A DNA stretch of 25,914 nucleotides from Christensenella sp. UBA1259 (GTDB lineage: Bacteria > Bacillota > Clostridia > Christensenellales > Borkfalkiaceae), in NCBI GenBank assembly GCA_002308755.1, contig DBVR01000035.1, forward strand, positions 25,571 to 51,484, written 5' to 3'. The notes under the pieces were generated by a model. It had not been told where the DNA came from, ran no database searches, and was given only the letters and a program-made list of their open reading frames with translations. Below are positions 1 through 6,715 of the stretch, piece by piece. The position numbers were made by a program, and so were the translations under genes. The stretch's first letter is position 1. Every line of letters starts with the position of its first letter.

Positions 1-1046
1 ACGGCTACTTTGCCTTCTTCAAGGAGACGGGTGGCGAAAGTTTCTCCGTCCATACCCGTACTCTCAACGCAAGGAAAAACGTAAAAAGAACCTTCCGGCG
101 AAAAACATCTGAGCCCCATACGGTCGAACTCGCCTATCATGAACCGCCTTCTTTTGTCGTATTCCCTTTTCATTTCTTCGACGTCGTTATATCCGTCCGT
201 CCTGCCTTTCCTTAACCCTTCCAAAGCGGCGTATTGCGAAAAGATAGGCGCGCATATAGCGACGTACTGATGTATTTTAAGTATTGCCTTTAAGATATCG
301 TTCGGCGCGCAGACGTAACCTATGCGCCAGCCCGTCATGGCGAACGACTTTGAAAACCCGCTTATAAGTATCACCCTTCCTTCGAGTTCCTTCTCCGCCG
401 CAACGGAATAGTGTTTTTTCCCGTAGGTGAGTTCGGCGTATATCTCGTCGGATACGACCAAAAGGTCGTGCTTTAATATAACGGGTATTATCTTCTTTAT
501 ATCTTCTTCCCCCATTATCGCGCCCGTAGGGTTGTTGGGGTAAGAAAGGATTATCGCCTTGGTTTTCGCGCTTACCGCCCTTTCTACGGCGTCCGCCGTT
601 ACCTTGAACCCGTCTTTCGCGGAAGTTTCCACCGCGACGGGCTTGCCGCCGATAAGTTTTACTATCGGGGAATAGGAAACGTACGACGGATCTGGAATAA
701 GCACTTCTTCGTCAGGATTTATCACGGCGCGCAAAGCGACGTCTATACCCTCGCTCGCGCCGAGGGTAACCACGATATTGTCCGCGGGAAAAGAAACGGA
801 AAATCTCGATTTTAAGTAATCGGAAATCTCGTCTCTTAACTCTTTAAGTCCTTTATTCGAAGTATACTGCGTATACCCTTTCTTTATAGCGGTAACCGCG
901 CAATCGCGGATGTTCCACGGCGTTATGAAATCGGGTTCTCCCACACCCAACGACGTTACGTCGGGCCTTCCCGCCGCCAAGTCGAAAAACTTGCGGATGC
1001 CGGAAGGCGGAATACTTTTCGCACGGTCGCTCAAAAAATCTCTCAT
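1..1046 (-). CDS. PLP-dependent aminotransferase, class I/II (3' end missing)
   Basis: This gene starts at the ATG ending at 1046 and runs off the left edge, so about 348 residues are visible of the roughly 385-390 usual for the family. It belongs to the fold-type I aspartate/alanine-type aminotransferases, which transfer an amino group to a 2-oxo acid in the cytosol. The reverse-strand translation shows the PLP-lysine motif GFSKSFAMTGWRIGY, the motif SYPNNPTGAIM and a LGASEGID segment near the cofactor site. Its start overlaps the stop of the upstream Lrp-type gene by four bases (ATGA), so the two are translationally coupled. A Lrp-type regulator plus class I aminotransferase resembles the Bacillus subtilis alaR-alaT (yugG-yugH) pair, so alanine transamination is a good guess. 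Substrate choice cannot be read from the sequence. Confidence 0.9.
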   Translation of the reverse strand, partial: MRDFLSDRAKSIPPSGIRKFFDLAAGRPDVTSLGVGEPDFITPWNIRDCAVTAIKKGYTQYTSNKGLKELRDEISDYLKSRFSVSFPADNIVVTLGASEGIDVALRAVINPDEEVLIPDPSYVSYSPIVKLIGGKPVAVETSAKDGFKVTADAVERAVSAKTKAIILSYPNNPTGAIMGEEDIKKIIPVILKHDLLVVSDEIYAELTYGKKHYSVAAEKELEGRVILISGFSKSFAMTGWRIGYVCAPNDILKAILKIHQYVAICAPIFSQYAALEGLRKGRTDGYNDVEEMKREYDKRRRFMIGEFDRMGLRCFSPEGSFYVFPCVESTGMDGETFATRLLEEGKVA

Positions 1047-1534
1047 GCGAAAATTATCTCTCTTTTGCGCTCTTCCGCGGGCTTGGTTATCTGCCCTTCC
1101 GTCTTGTATTTTTTAAGTATGAAATGCGTCGCGACGCCGATAATGCCGTCTATCACCGACAGTTTTTCGGCGACGAATTTCGCTATATCGGAAATATCTT
1201 TCCCCTCAACGAACACGGCAAGGTCAAAACCGCCGCTCATAAGGTAAAGACTCTGCACTTCGGAAAAATTGTATATTTCTTCGGCGCAGGAATCGAACCC
1301 CTTTAACTGCTGCGGGGCGACTTTGACTTCTATAAGCGCCTGAACCGTCTTTTCGGTCAGAGCTTCGGTATTCACTATCGCGGCGTATTTTACTATTACC
1401 TTGTTCTTTTCCAGAGACTCCACGGCTGCCGCGACGTCTTTCACGTCGATTTTAAGCATATCCGCCATCTGCTCGTAAGAATATCTCGCGTTTTCGCGCA
1501 GAAGTCCGAGTACTGCTTTTTCTTTTTCAGTCAT
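1043..1534 (-). CDS. Lrp/AsnC-family transcriptional regulator
   Basis: This is a 163-residue DNA-binding regulator of the feast/famine family, close to the usual length. Residues about 4-50 form the winged helix-turn-helix (LLRENARYSYEQMADMLKI and following). Residues about 65-140 form the RAM/AsnC ligand domain, with the strand VQALIEVKV and the turn LMSGGFDLAVFVEG. The start is supported by GGAGAG ten bases upstream and a strong promoter (TTGACA, 17 bases, TAGAAT). The gene overlaps the aminotransferase by four bases. It probably controls its own operon in response to an amino acid, as AlaR does for alaT in B. subtilis; that role is inferred from gene order. Confidence 0.88.
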   Translation of the reverse strand: MTEKEKAVLGLLRENARYSYEQMADMLKIDVKDVAAAVESLEKNKVIVKYAAIVNTEALTEKTVQALIEVKVAPQQLKGFDSCAEEIYNFSEVQSLYLMSGGFDLAVFVEGKDISDIAKFVAEKLSVIDGIIGVATHFILKKYKTEGQITKPAEERKREIIFA

Positions 1535-1570
1535 AGGGCAAACTCTCCGAATTTAAACAGTTATAATAAT

Positions 1571-1599
1571 ATTCTATACTCTTAAAGTTTTTTTGTCAA
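1571..1599 (-). promoter_or_regulatory. Promoter of the Lrp-aminotransferase operon
   Basis: On the minus strand a consensus -35 TTGACA (1594-1599) is followed after 17 bases by a -10 TAGAAT (1571-1576). The 16-base stretch TTTACGATTGACAAAA around this -35 box recurs exactly at 21237-21252, upstream of the leucine-rich-repeat lipoprotein gene. Confidence 0.75.
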
Positions 1600-1608
1600 T
1601 CGTAAAAG

Positions 1609-1637
1609 TTGTTTTTTGCGCCCTTTTGTGCTAAAAT
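1609..1637 (+). promoter_or_regulatory. Promoter of the small gene at 1683
   Basis: TTGTTT (1609-1614), a 17-base spacer and TAAAAT (1632-1637) preceded by TGC, giving an extended -10. Transcription would begin near 1644, leaving a leader of about 40 bases. It is divergent from the Lrp promoter. Confidence 0.5.
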
Positions 1638-1682
1638 ATAAAAAAACTTCTCCCTAAAAGTTACTTTCAAGTCGGTGAAATT

Positions 1683-1943
1683 ATGATAAGAATATGGGCA
1701 AAAGTCCTTAAAAACGGTAAAATAATAAAGCAGTTCGTTTACGAAAGGGCGGGCATCACCGATTATTCCGAGTTTTTCGACTACGTAAGGGAAATTTGCG
1801 AAAAACTCGATATCCCCACCCCCGTCATCATAAAGACTCATCTTTTTAACTACGCGAAATACAACAATGTAAAATTCAAAAAAGACGACTTCGTAGAAAA
1901 GATAGATTTCGACAAACTCGTTCTGGAAAACGCCCTATTGTAA
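1683..1943 (+). CDS. Small conserved-looking protein of unknown function
   Basis: An 86-residue soluble protein rich in lysine, aspartate and aromatic residues, which I do not recognise. It begins with a strand-like segment (MIRIWAKVLKNGKIIKQFVY) and continues as predicted helix. There is no signal peptide or membrane segment. I take it as a real gene because it has its own extended -10 promoter, a GGTGA ribosome site a few bases upstream of the ATG, and a strong terminator directly after the stop codon, and because no gene lies opposite it. Its position between two unrelated minus-strand units gives no functional clue. Confidence 0.7.
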   Translation: MIRIWAKVLKNGKIIKQFVYERAGITDYSEFFDYVREICEKLDIPTPVIIKTHLFNYAKYNNVKFKKDDFVEKIDFDKLVLENALL

Positions 1944-1948
1944 AAGAA

Positions 1949-1977
1949 AAAAGCCCTTTCGGGCTTTTCGTTTTTTT
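1949..1977. terminator. Bidirectional intrinsic terminator
   Basis: The perfect 8-base stem AAAAGCCC/GGGCTTTT has a TTTC loop and is followed by a run of T on the plus strand. On the minus strand it is followed by TTTTCTTTTA. It serves the convergent genes ending at 1943 and 1986. Confidence 0.85.
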
Positions 1978-1985
1978 ATAAAAAA

Positions 1986-2870
1986 CTATCTGTACGTTTC
2001 GTCTAATTGCTTTAATTCGTTAAAGGTGTCTATCTCCTTTATATCGGAAAAAGAACACTCCCTTATTTCCACCTTAAAATCTTTCGCGCAATACTCCAAC
2101 GGCACCTGATCCCAGTACCTTTCCTTGCCGCCCGGGGAATTGAAAACTTCCCTTGCGTCGGAAAAAAGTTTTTTCCCGTCGGTCGCCGTCCAGTAAGATA
2201 TCCCTACCATCTGATAACAGTTTTTTCCCCCGATAGCCATCTTGTTTATATACCCGCCGGAAAGCGTTACGCACCAGTCGTCCGTCCGCTCCACGGGTAT
2301 TCCCAGATAGTTGGACGAGTACTGGTATTTTTTTATGAGTTTCCCGTTGTATAAAAGCAGGTCGGCTTCCACTATATAGGCGTTCTGCAAAAGGTCGCCC
2401 GCGCACACTACCGAAGACAGATTGTTGGCTTCGTTGTACATGGGGTTTTCTATGAACTTCACGTTGGGGTACTTATACAAAAGTTGGTCGAACTGCTCCC
2501 CTAAATATCCGCGTATGATATATACTTCTTCTATTTCCGCCGCCTTTATCGCGTCGAGACAGGAATCTATTATCCTTTGCCCCTTTACCCTGACCAAAGG
2601 CTTGGGCGTGTTAAGGGTTATAGGCACCATTCTCGAACCGAACCCCGCCGCTATTATCACGGCGCGCTTTACCCTGTAATTCTGCATTTCCGCAACGCCT
2701 TTGGCGGTTATGCGGTTGTCCGCGGTAAACCCCTTTTCGTCGAGTTCCTTTAAGGCGTTGTTCACTCCGCCCAAAGACATCCCCGTCTTTTCCGAAAGTT
2801 CCCTTTGCGGGATCTTTCTGTCGGAATCTATAAGCGCGTCCAAAACGTCAAACTGTTTTCTCGTCAGCAT
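1986..2870 (-). CDS. Winged-helix domain fused to LicC-like nucleotidyltransferase
   Basis: A 294-residue two-part protein. Residues about 1-65 look like a MarR/GntR-like winged helix (RELSEKTGMSLGGVNNALKEL). Residues about 67-294 form a nucleotidyltransferase of the LicC/PntC type, which joins CMP from CTP to phosphocholine or a phosphonate. Visible motifs are the nucleotide loop AAGFGSRM (residues 74-81), TPKPLV, a metal-binding acidic pair in VEADLLLY (near D170) and the LicC-like end EIDTFNELKQLDETY. The gene overlaps the permease gene by 23 bases and is last in the importer operon. The natural reading is that the imported compound is cytidylylated for attachment to a surface polymer; the winged helix could make the protein a dual enzyme-regulator. 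The exact substrate is not determined. Confidence 0.82.
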   Translation of the reverse strand: MLTRKQFDVLDALIDSDRKIPQRELSEKTGMSLGGVNNALKELDEKGFTADNRITAKGVAEMQNYRVKRAVIIAAGFGSRMVPITLNTPKPLVRVKGQRIIDSCLDAIKAAEIEEVYIIRGYLGEQFDQLLYKYPNVKFIENPMYNEANNLSSVVCAGDLLQNAYIVEADLLLYNGKLIKKYQYSSNYLGIPVERTDDWCVTLSGGYINKMAIGGKNCYQMVGISYWTATDGKKLFSDAREVFNSPGGKERYWDQVPLEYCAKDFKVEIRECSFSDIKEIDTFNELKQLDETYR

Positions 2871-4479
2871 GTTTTTCTCCTTTTCTCTTGATGAAATAAA
2901 CTATACCTTTCATTATCATATTGACGCCGAGTATCAAAAGGGCGACGACCGCCGCGCACTCCATCATAGTTTGCCTTTCAAATTCGTTTATCAGTAAGGA
3001 TATGGGCTTGTTCGAATATTTTGACAAAAACGACACCGCGGATATCGTCATCATGCTGTTTACGAAAAAGTAGGAAAACATTTCCATAAGCGTGAACTTG
3101 CTCTGCGGGATAATGACGTCGAAAATTATTCTTATTCTTTTCACGCCGAGTATCTGCCCCACGTCTTCGAGATTTTCGTTCATCTTGCCGAAGGCGTTAT
3201 ACATCATAAGGTACGGCGAAGCGAAAAAGTGTACGGTGTTCACCATTATTAATATCGCGATAGTGCCGTAGATAAAGGCGTCTTTGAACACCATAACGTA
3301 CGATAAACCGAGTACTAACCCCGGCACCGCCAGACTTACTATCGCCATTAAATGTATGGCTCTCGTAAACTTAGACTTAAGTCTTACGGTCAGATATGCG
3401 GTAAAGGTTCCCATTGCTACGCCAAACGCCGACGTAAGCGTAGCGATTATAAGCGAATTAACTAACGTCTGCCCGCCGTTCTTGGAAAAAGTCGTCTGAA
3501 AATTTTTAAAAGTAAACGACATGTCCGACGGATAAGATTTTGCAAAAGCTTGTATCACGAAAGAAAAGATAACCAGACCGACCATAAGAGACGTAAGTAC
3601 GGTAACGATATATCCCAAAACGTCGTTTAACTTCTTTTCTTTTTTATAAATTCTCGAAACGTAAGCCGAATTGCCTTTATCTTTGTTGAACAAATCGAAT
3701 AAAAACGCGACTACCGCCGGCACTAATAATACCAAACCTATAACGCTGCCCGTAGAATAGTTAAGTTGTCCCACCGCCTCTTCGTATAGCAGAACCGCCA
3801 AGGTTTTAAACTGCCCGCCGACGGAAAGCGTAACGCCGTAGTCGGTAAGTATCATGGTAAATACCGCAAATAACACGGAAATCATGGGCTTTCTTATATA
3901 CGGATAAGTAATCGCCGTAAACTGGCGGCTTTTGGGTATTCCCAAAACGTCCGCCGCTTCGTAAGGCGTCTGGTCCTGATACTTCAATACGTCGGCTATC
4001 ATAATGAAAGCCACGGGAAAAGAATACAGCACCGAGCCGAAAACCACGCCCCAAAAACCGTAAATGGATTGCGACGAATTAAAAAGGCGCGTAACAACGC
4101 CGTTATTACCGAAAAGCACGATTAAACCCATGCCGTGGGAAATCGACGGGATAAGCATAGGAAGAGTTATAAGTACGGTAAAAAGATACTTGCACTTTAT
4201 ATCCGTTCTCACTATCGCCCAGGCGAGAAGATACGCCAAAACCACCGATATAACGGTGGCGACGATAGTGGAAGTCAGCGAATTTACGAGCGCCGAATAA
4301 AACGCGCCCCATTCGAAAACCTCTTTAAGCTTTTCCGCGTCGATATAGAATATCATCCTTACTATCGGCACTATTATCATAATGAACAGAATAACGCCGA
4401 TAAGAAGTTTGCTTAAACTTCTCCCGCCGAATAACGCCTTGGGTGAAAACCCCTTCTTTCCCGAAACTGCGCTACTCAT
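2848..4479 (-). CDS. ABC importer permease with two fused domains (2-aminoethylphosphonate type)
   Basis: A 543-residue inner-membrane protein with about twelve hydrophobic segments, built as two fused binding-protein-dependent permease domains (about residues 15-265 and 285-530). Each half carries an EAA-type coupling loop, EAADVLGIPKSRQ in the first and EDVGQILGVKRIR in the second. Fusion of both halves is characteristic of iron(III)-family importers and of the putative 2-aminoethylphosphonate permeases (PhnU2-like). The gene overlaps its ATPase gene by eight bases and the cytidylyltransferase gene by 23, so it is co-translated with both. Substrate assignment rests on family resemblance plus the cytidylyltransferase next to it. 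Iron, thiamine or polyamine transport remains possible. Confidence 0.85.
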   Translation of the reverse strand: MSSAVSGKKGFSPKALFGGRSLSKLLIGVILFIMIIVPIVRMIFYIDAEKLKEVFEWGAFYSALVNSLTSTIVATVISVVLAYLLAWAIVRTDIKCKYLFTVLITLPMLIPSISHGMGLIVLFGNNGVVTRLFNSSQSIYGFWGVVFGSVLYSFPVAFIMIADVLKYQDQTPYEAADVLGIPKSRQFTAITYPYIRKPMISVLFAVFTMILTDYGVTLSVGGQFKTLAVLLYEEAVGQLNYSTGSVIGLVLLVPAVVAFLFDLFNKDKGNSAYVSRIYKKEKKLNDVLGYIVTVLTSLMVGLVIFSFVIQAFAKSYPSDMSFTFKNFQTTFSKNGGQTLVNSLIIATLTSAFGVAMGTFTAYLTVRLKSKFTRAIHLMAIVSLAVPGLVLGLSYVMVFKDAFIYGTIAILIMVNTVHFFASPYLMMYNAFGKMNENLEDVGQILGVKRIRIIFDVIIPQSKFTLMEMFSYFFVNSMMTISAVSFLSKYSNKPISLLINEFERQTMMECAAVVALLILGVNMIMKGIVYFIKRKGEKHADEKTV

Positions 4480-5233
4480 TTGCGACCCCTATATATTTGG
4501 AAAGAGAATCTATCTTTATTTTAAGATTTTCCACCACGAAATTCTTGACGTATTCGTTGGCGGGGTGCTTTATTATGTTTTCGGGAGTGTCGAGTTGAAC
4601 GGCTACCGCCGTGTCCATAACGAGAATTTTATCCGACATGGCGAACGCCTCTTCCTGATCGTGCGTTATATACACCATAGTCGTGTTGAACTCTTTCTGT
4701 ATGTGTTTTAATTCCTTGCGAAGAGACAGTCTCGTGGCGACGTCTAACGCCGACATAGGTTCGTCAAATAAGATTACGTCGGGATTTAACGCCAGGGTTC
4801 TCGCTATCGCCACCCTTTGTTGCTGTCCGCCGGAAAGCGAATAGGGTTTTTTGTCCTTATGCTCCGTCAGCCCCATTTTTTCTATGAGATCAAGGGCTCT
4901 TTCCCTTGCTACCGCTTTCGTTTCTTTTTTTATTTTAAGGGCGTATTCGACGTTGCCTAAAACCGTCATATTTTCAAAAAGCGCGTAGTTCTGGAACACG
5001 AAACCCATATTCCTTTGCGACGGGGCGGCGTAAGTTATATCTTCGCCGTCTTTGAATATCGTGCCCGAAGACGGTTTTATAAGACCTATAAGCATGCGAA
5101 GGAGAGTCGTCTTGCCGCAGCCCGACGGACCTAAAATGGATAAAAATTCCCCTTCTTCAACGCCGAAAGAGACGTCTTTTACCGCCTCTTTCGTGTCGAA
5201 CGTCTTTGAAACGTTTCTTACTTCAAGTTTCAT
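4472..5233 (-). CDS. ABC importer ATP-binding protein
   Basis: A 253-residue cytoplasmic ATPase that powers the permease encoded next to it. It shows Walker A GPSGCGKTT (35-43), the Q-loop VFQNYALF, the signature LSGGQQQR (133-140), Walker B VILFDEP (153-159) and the switch histidine in YITHDQEEA. At 253 residues it is about 100 shorter than PotA or MalK and lacks their C-terminal regulatory TOBE domain. Six bases separate it from the upstream binding-protein gene. The closest family pattern is PotA/FbpC and the PhnT2-like ATPases of 2-aminoethylphosphonate importers. Confidence 0.9.
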   Translation of the reverse strand: MKLEVRNVSKTFDTKEAVKDVSFGVEEGEFLSILGPSGCGKTTLLRMLIGLIKPSSGTIFKDGEDITYAAPSQRNMGFVFQNYALFENMTVLGNVEYALKIKKETKAVARERALDLIEKMGLTEHKDKKPYSLSGGQQQRVAIARTLALNPDVILFDEPMSALDVATRLSLRKELKHIQKEFNTTMVYITHDQEEAFAMSDKILVMDTAVAVQLDTPENIIKHPANEYVKNFVVENLKIKIDSLSKYIGVANE

Positions 5234-5239
5234 TTTTAT

Positions 5240-6253
5240 TTAGTGCGTCCATTTAGCAAGCAATTCTTCTTTCGCCGTAAGATTATTACCGGTCATATCG
5301 GCGTAAACGATATTCGTCGGGAAATTCGCTATCTCGTAATTCTTGCCCTTTAAAACGGGTTCTGGATAGAAGGCTCTGTTCGATTCGTCGGTGTACTCAG
5401 CGTCAAGATAATCCATAACGTCTTTTACCGCTTGTCTTGCTTTCTTGCCCTTAACTATGGCGTTGCCGTAAAGGTTGTATGGCGCACCCTCTTCGAATAT
5501 AAGAATTTCAAGCGCCGTATTGCCCGAATTTATTTCGTTGACCGCCTGCGATATCATACCGAAACCTACCGCGACTTCACCCGCTTTTAAGTTCTTAACG
5601 GGATTCGAACCCGAACTCTCGTATTTCAACACGTTGGGGGTAAGGCTGTCGAAGTAATTAAGGGCTTCCGTTTCGCCCCACGCCTTAACCAGAGAATAAT
5701 AGAACATATATCCCGTGCCGGACGCTTTCGGCGACGCCATCGAAATCAGTTTTTTAGTGTCGGATACGCGATACGCGGGATCTAACAAATCGTTATACGA
5801 AGTAGGTTTCGCTATTCCGTTCGCGCTTAAGATATCTTTGTTGATAATGACCGCGCCACCCGTACGGATAGCGGGTAAAACGTATTCGTTAACAGTTGCG
5901 GGAACGGTGTCGTCTACGTATTTAGTAAGATCGTAATCGCCCTTTATGCTGTCCAAAACCCCCGCCGCTATCATTTTTTCAAGATACCCGTATTCTTCGG
6001 CATAAACTATATCGCAATCGGATTTTTCGCCTTCGGCAAGTATTATAGACGCGATTTCGCTCGTCCCCTTACTCGTGTCGATTACTATTTTATAGTCGGG
6101 GAATTGTTCGTTCAAGCGTTGTTGCATAAGTTCGACGTTATAATCTTCCGTAGACGTATAAATAATAACCTTTTCTCTCGAATCGCAAGCCGCGACTCCG
6201 AAAGATGCCGTCGCGCATAAAATAGCGCAAAGTATTGCCGTGATCTTTTTCAT
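5240..6253 (-). CDS. Solute-binding lipoprotein of the importer
   Basis: The first gene of the importer operon encodes an extracytoplasmic solute-binding lipoprotein. I place the start at 6253 (MKKITAILC) rather than an in-frame ATG 33 bases upstream, because AAGGAG lies six bases before it and the signal peptide then begins properly; this gives 337 residues. The signal peptide ends in the lipobox VAAC. The mature part begins with VIIYTSTEDYNVELMQQRL and has the pattern GEKSDCDIVYAEEYGYLEKM, typical of iron(III)-family binding proteins annotated as 2-aminoethylphosphonate-binding. It would deliver ligand to the permease at the outer face of the membrane. The ligand is inferred from family and from the cytidylyltransferase at the operon end. 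Confidence 0.85.
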   Translation of the reverse strand: MKKITAILCAILCATASFGVAACDSREKVIIYTSTEDYNVELMQQRLNEQFPDYKIVIDTSKGTSEIASIILAEGEKSDCDIVYAEEYGYLEKMIAAGVLDSIKGDYDLTKYVDDTVPATVNEYVLPAIRTGGAVIINKDILSANGIAKPTSYNDLLDPAYRVSDTKKLISMASPKASGTGYMFYYSLVKAWGETEALNYFDSLTPNVLKYESSGSNPVKNLKAGEVAVGFGMISQAVNEINSGNTALEILIFEEGAPYNLYGNAIVKGKKARQAVKDVMDYLDAEYTDESNRAFYPEPVLKGKNYEIANFPTNIVYADMTGNNLTAKEELLAKWTH

Positions 6254-6308
6254 AAATTTCTCCTTAAACATAAAAGTTTTGTTCATATTTTTGTCGCATG
6301 ACTGTTAC

Positions 6309-6337
6309 ATTGTACAATATTACGGCGTTTATGTCAA
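6309..6337 (-). promoter_or_regulatory. Promoter of the importer operon
   Basis: A consensus -35 TTGACA (6332-6337), 17 bases and -10 TACAAT (6309-6314) on the minus strand. The expected leader before the start at 6253 is about 50 bases. Confidence 0.75.
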
Positions 6338-6343
6338 ACGATT

Positions 6344-6380
6344 TGTTCAATAATTGCCAAAATATTTTTATTTTTGAACA
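6344..6380. repeat. Inverted repeat upstream of the importer promoter
   Basis: TGTTCAA (6344-6350) and TTGAACA (6374-6380) form a perfect 7-base inverted repeat with a 23-base AT-rich spacer, just upstream of the -35 box. It could be a regulator site, possibly for the winged-helix domain of the operon's own last gene, but a seven-base repeat in AT-rich DNA can arise by chance. Confidence 0.3.
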
Positions 6381-6383
6381 TTT

Positions 6384-6422
6384 TAAAAATATTTGCGCCC
6401 CCGAATCGTTCAGGGGCGCAAA
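6384..6422 (-). terminator. Intrinsic terminator of the cysE-to-membrane-protein operon
   Basis: The 10-base stem TTTGCGCCCC/GGGGCGCAAA (6392-6401 with 6413-6422) has an 11-base loop and is followed on the minus strand by TATTTTTA. It lies downstream of the small membrane-protein gene and separates that operon from the importer operon. Confidence 0.75.
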
Positions 6423-6457
6423 GTATGGATTTTTTAAAAACCTGATTTTGGCGGGAG

Positions 6458-6715
6458 TTATTCTTTCTTTTCGTCGGAAATATCTTCCGTTGCCGCCGCT
6501 TCTCTTTGCTTTAAGGTTTCTTCGTCGTAGATAACGAGATCTTCTTCCATTTTTCTGTCGGCGTTTTCGTCCATTTTAAGGGCTTTGTAAAAATTCTTCT
6601 TTATTTTCGACCAGAATATCGTGAACGACGCGGATATCGATACGACGATGGCGAGAATAGACGTTCCCGCGACCGATATCATTGCGGGGTCTACGTAAGC
6701 GAAATTACTTATCAT
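6458..6715 (-). CDS. Small single-span membrane protein, unknown function
   Basis: An 85-residue protein that I do not recognise by name. Residues about 10-33 form one hydrophobic segment (MISVAGTSILAIVVSISASF). A basic juxtamembrane stretch (KIKKNFYKAL) and an acidic, highly charged tail of about 40 residues follow. The gene overlaps the end of the YidC-glycerophosphotransferase fusion gene by 11 bases and is the last gene before the terminator, so it is translationally coupled to it. A membrane-tethered accessory or scaffold for that enzyme is a reasonable inference. It might be a separated piece of the same transport or polymer machine. Confidence 0.75.
   Translation of the reverse strand: MISNFAYVDPAMISVAGTSILAIVVSISASFTIFWSKIKKNFYKALKMDENADRKMEEDLVIYDEETLKQREAAATEDISDEKKE

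Noticed and set aside
6298..6534. A 78-codon plus-strand open frame in the gap before the importer
   Set aside because: It runs through the importer promoter, the operon terminator and the end of the small membrane-protein gene, and has no ribosome site.
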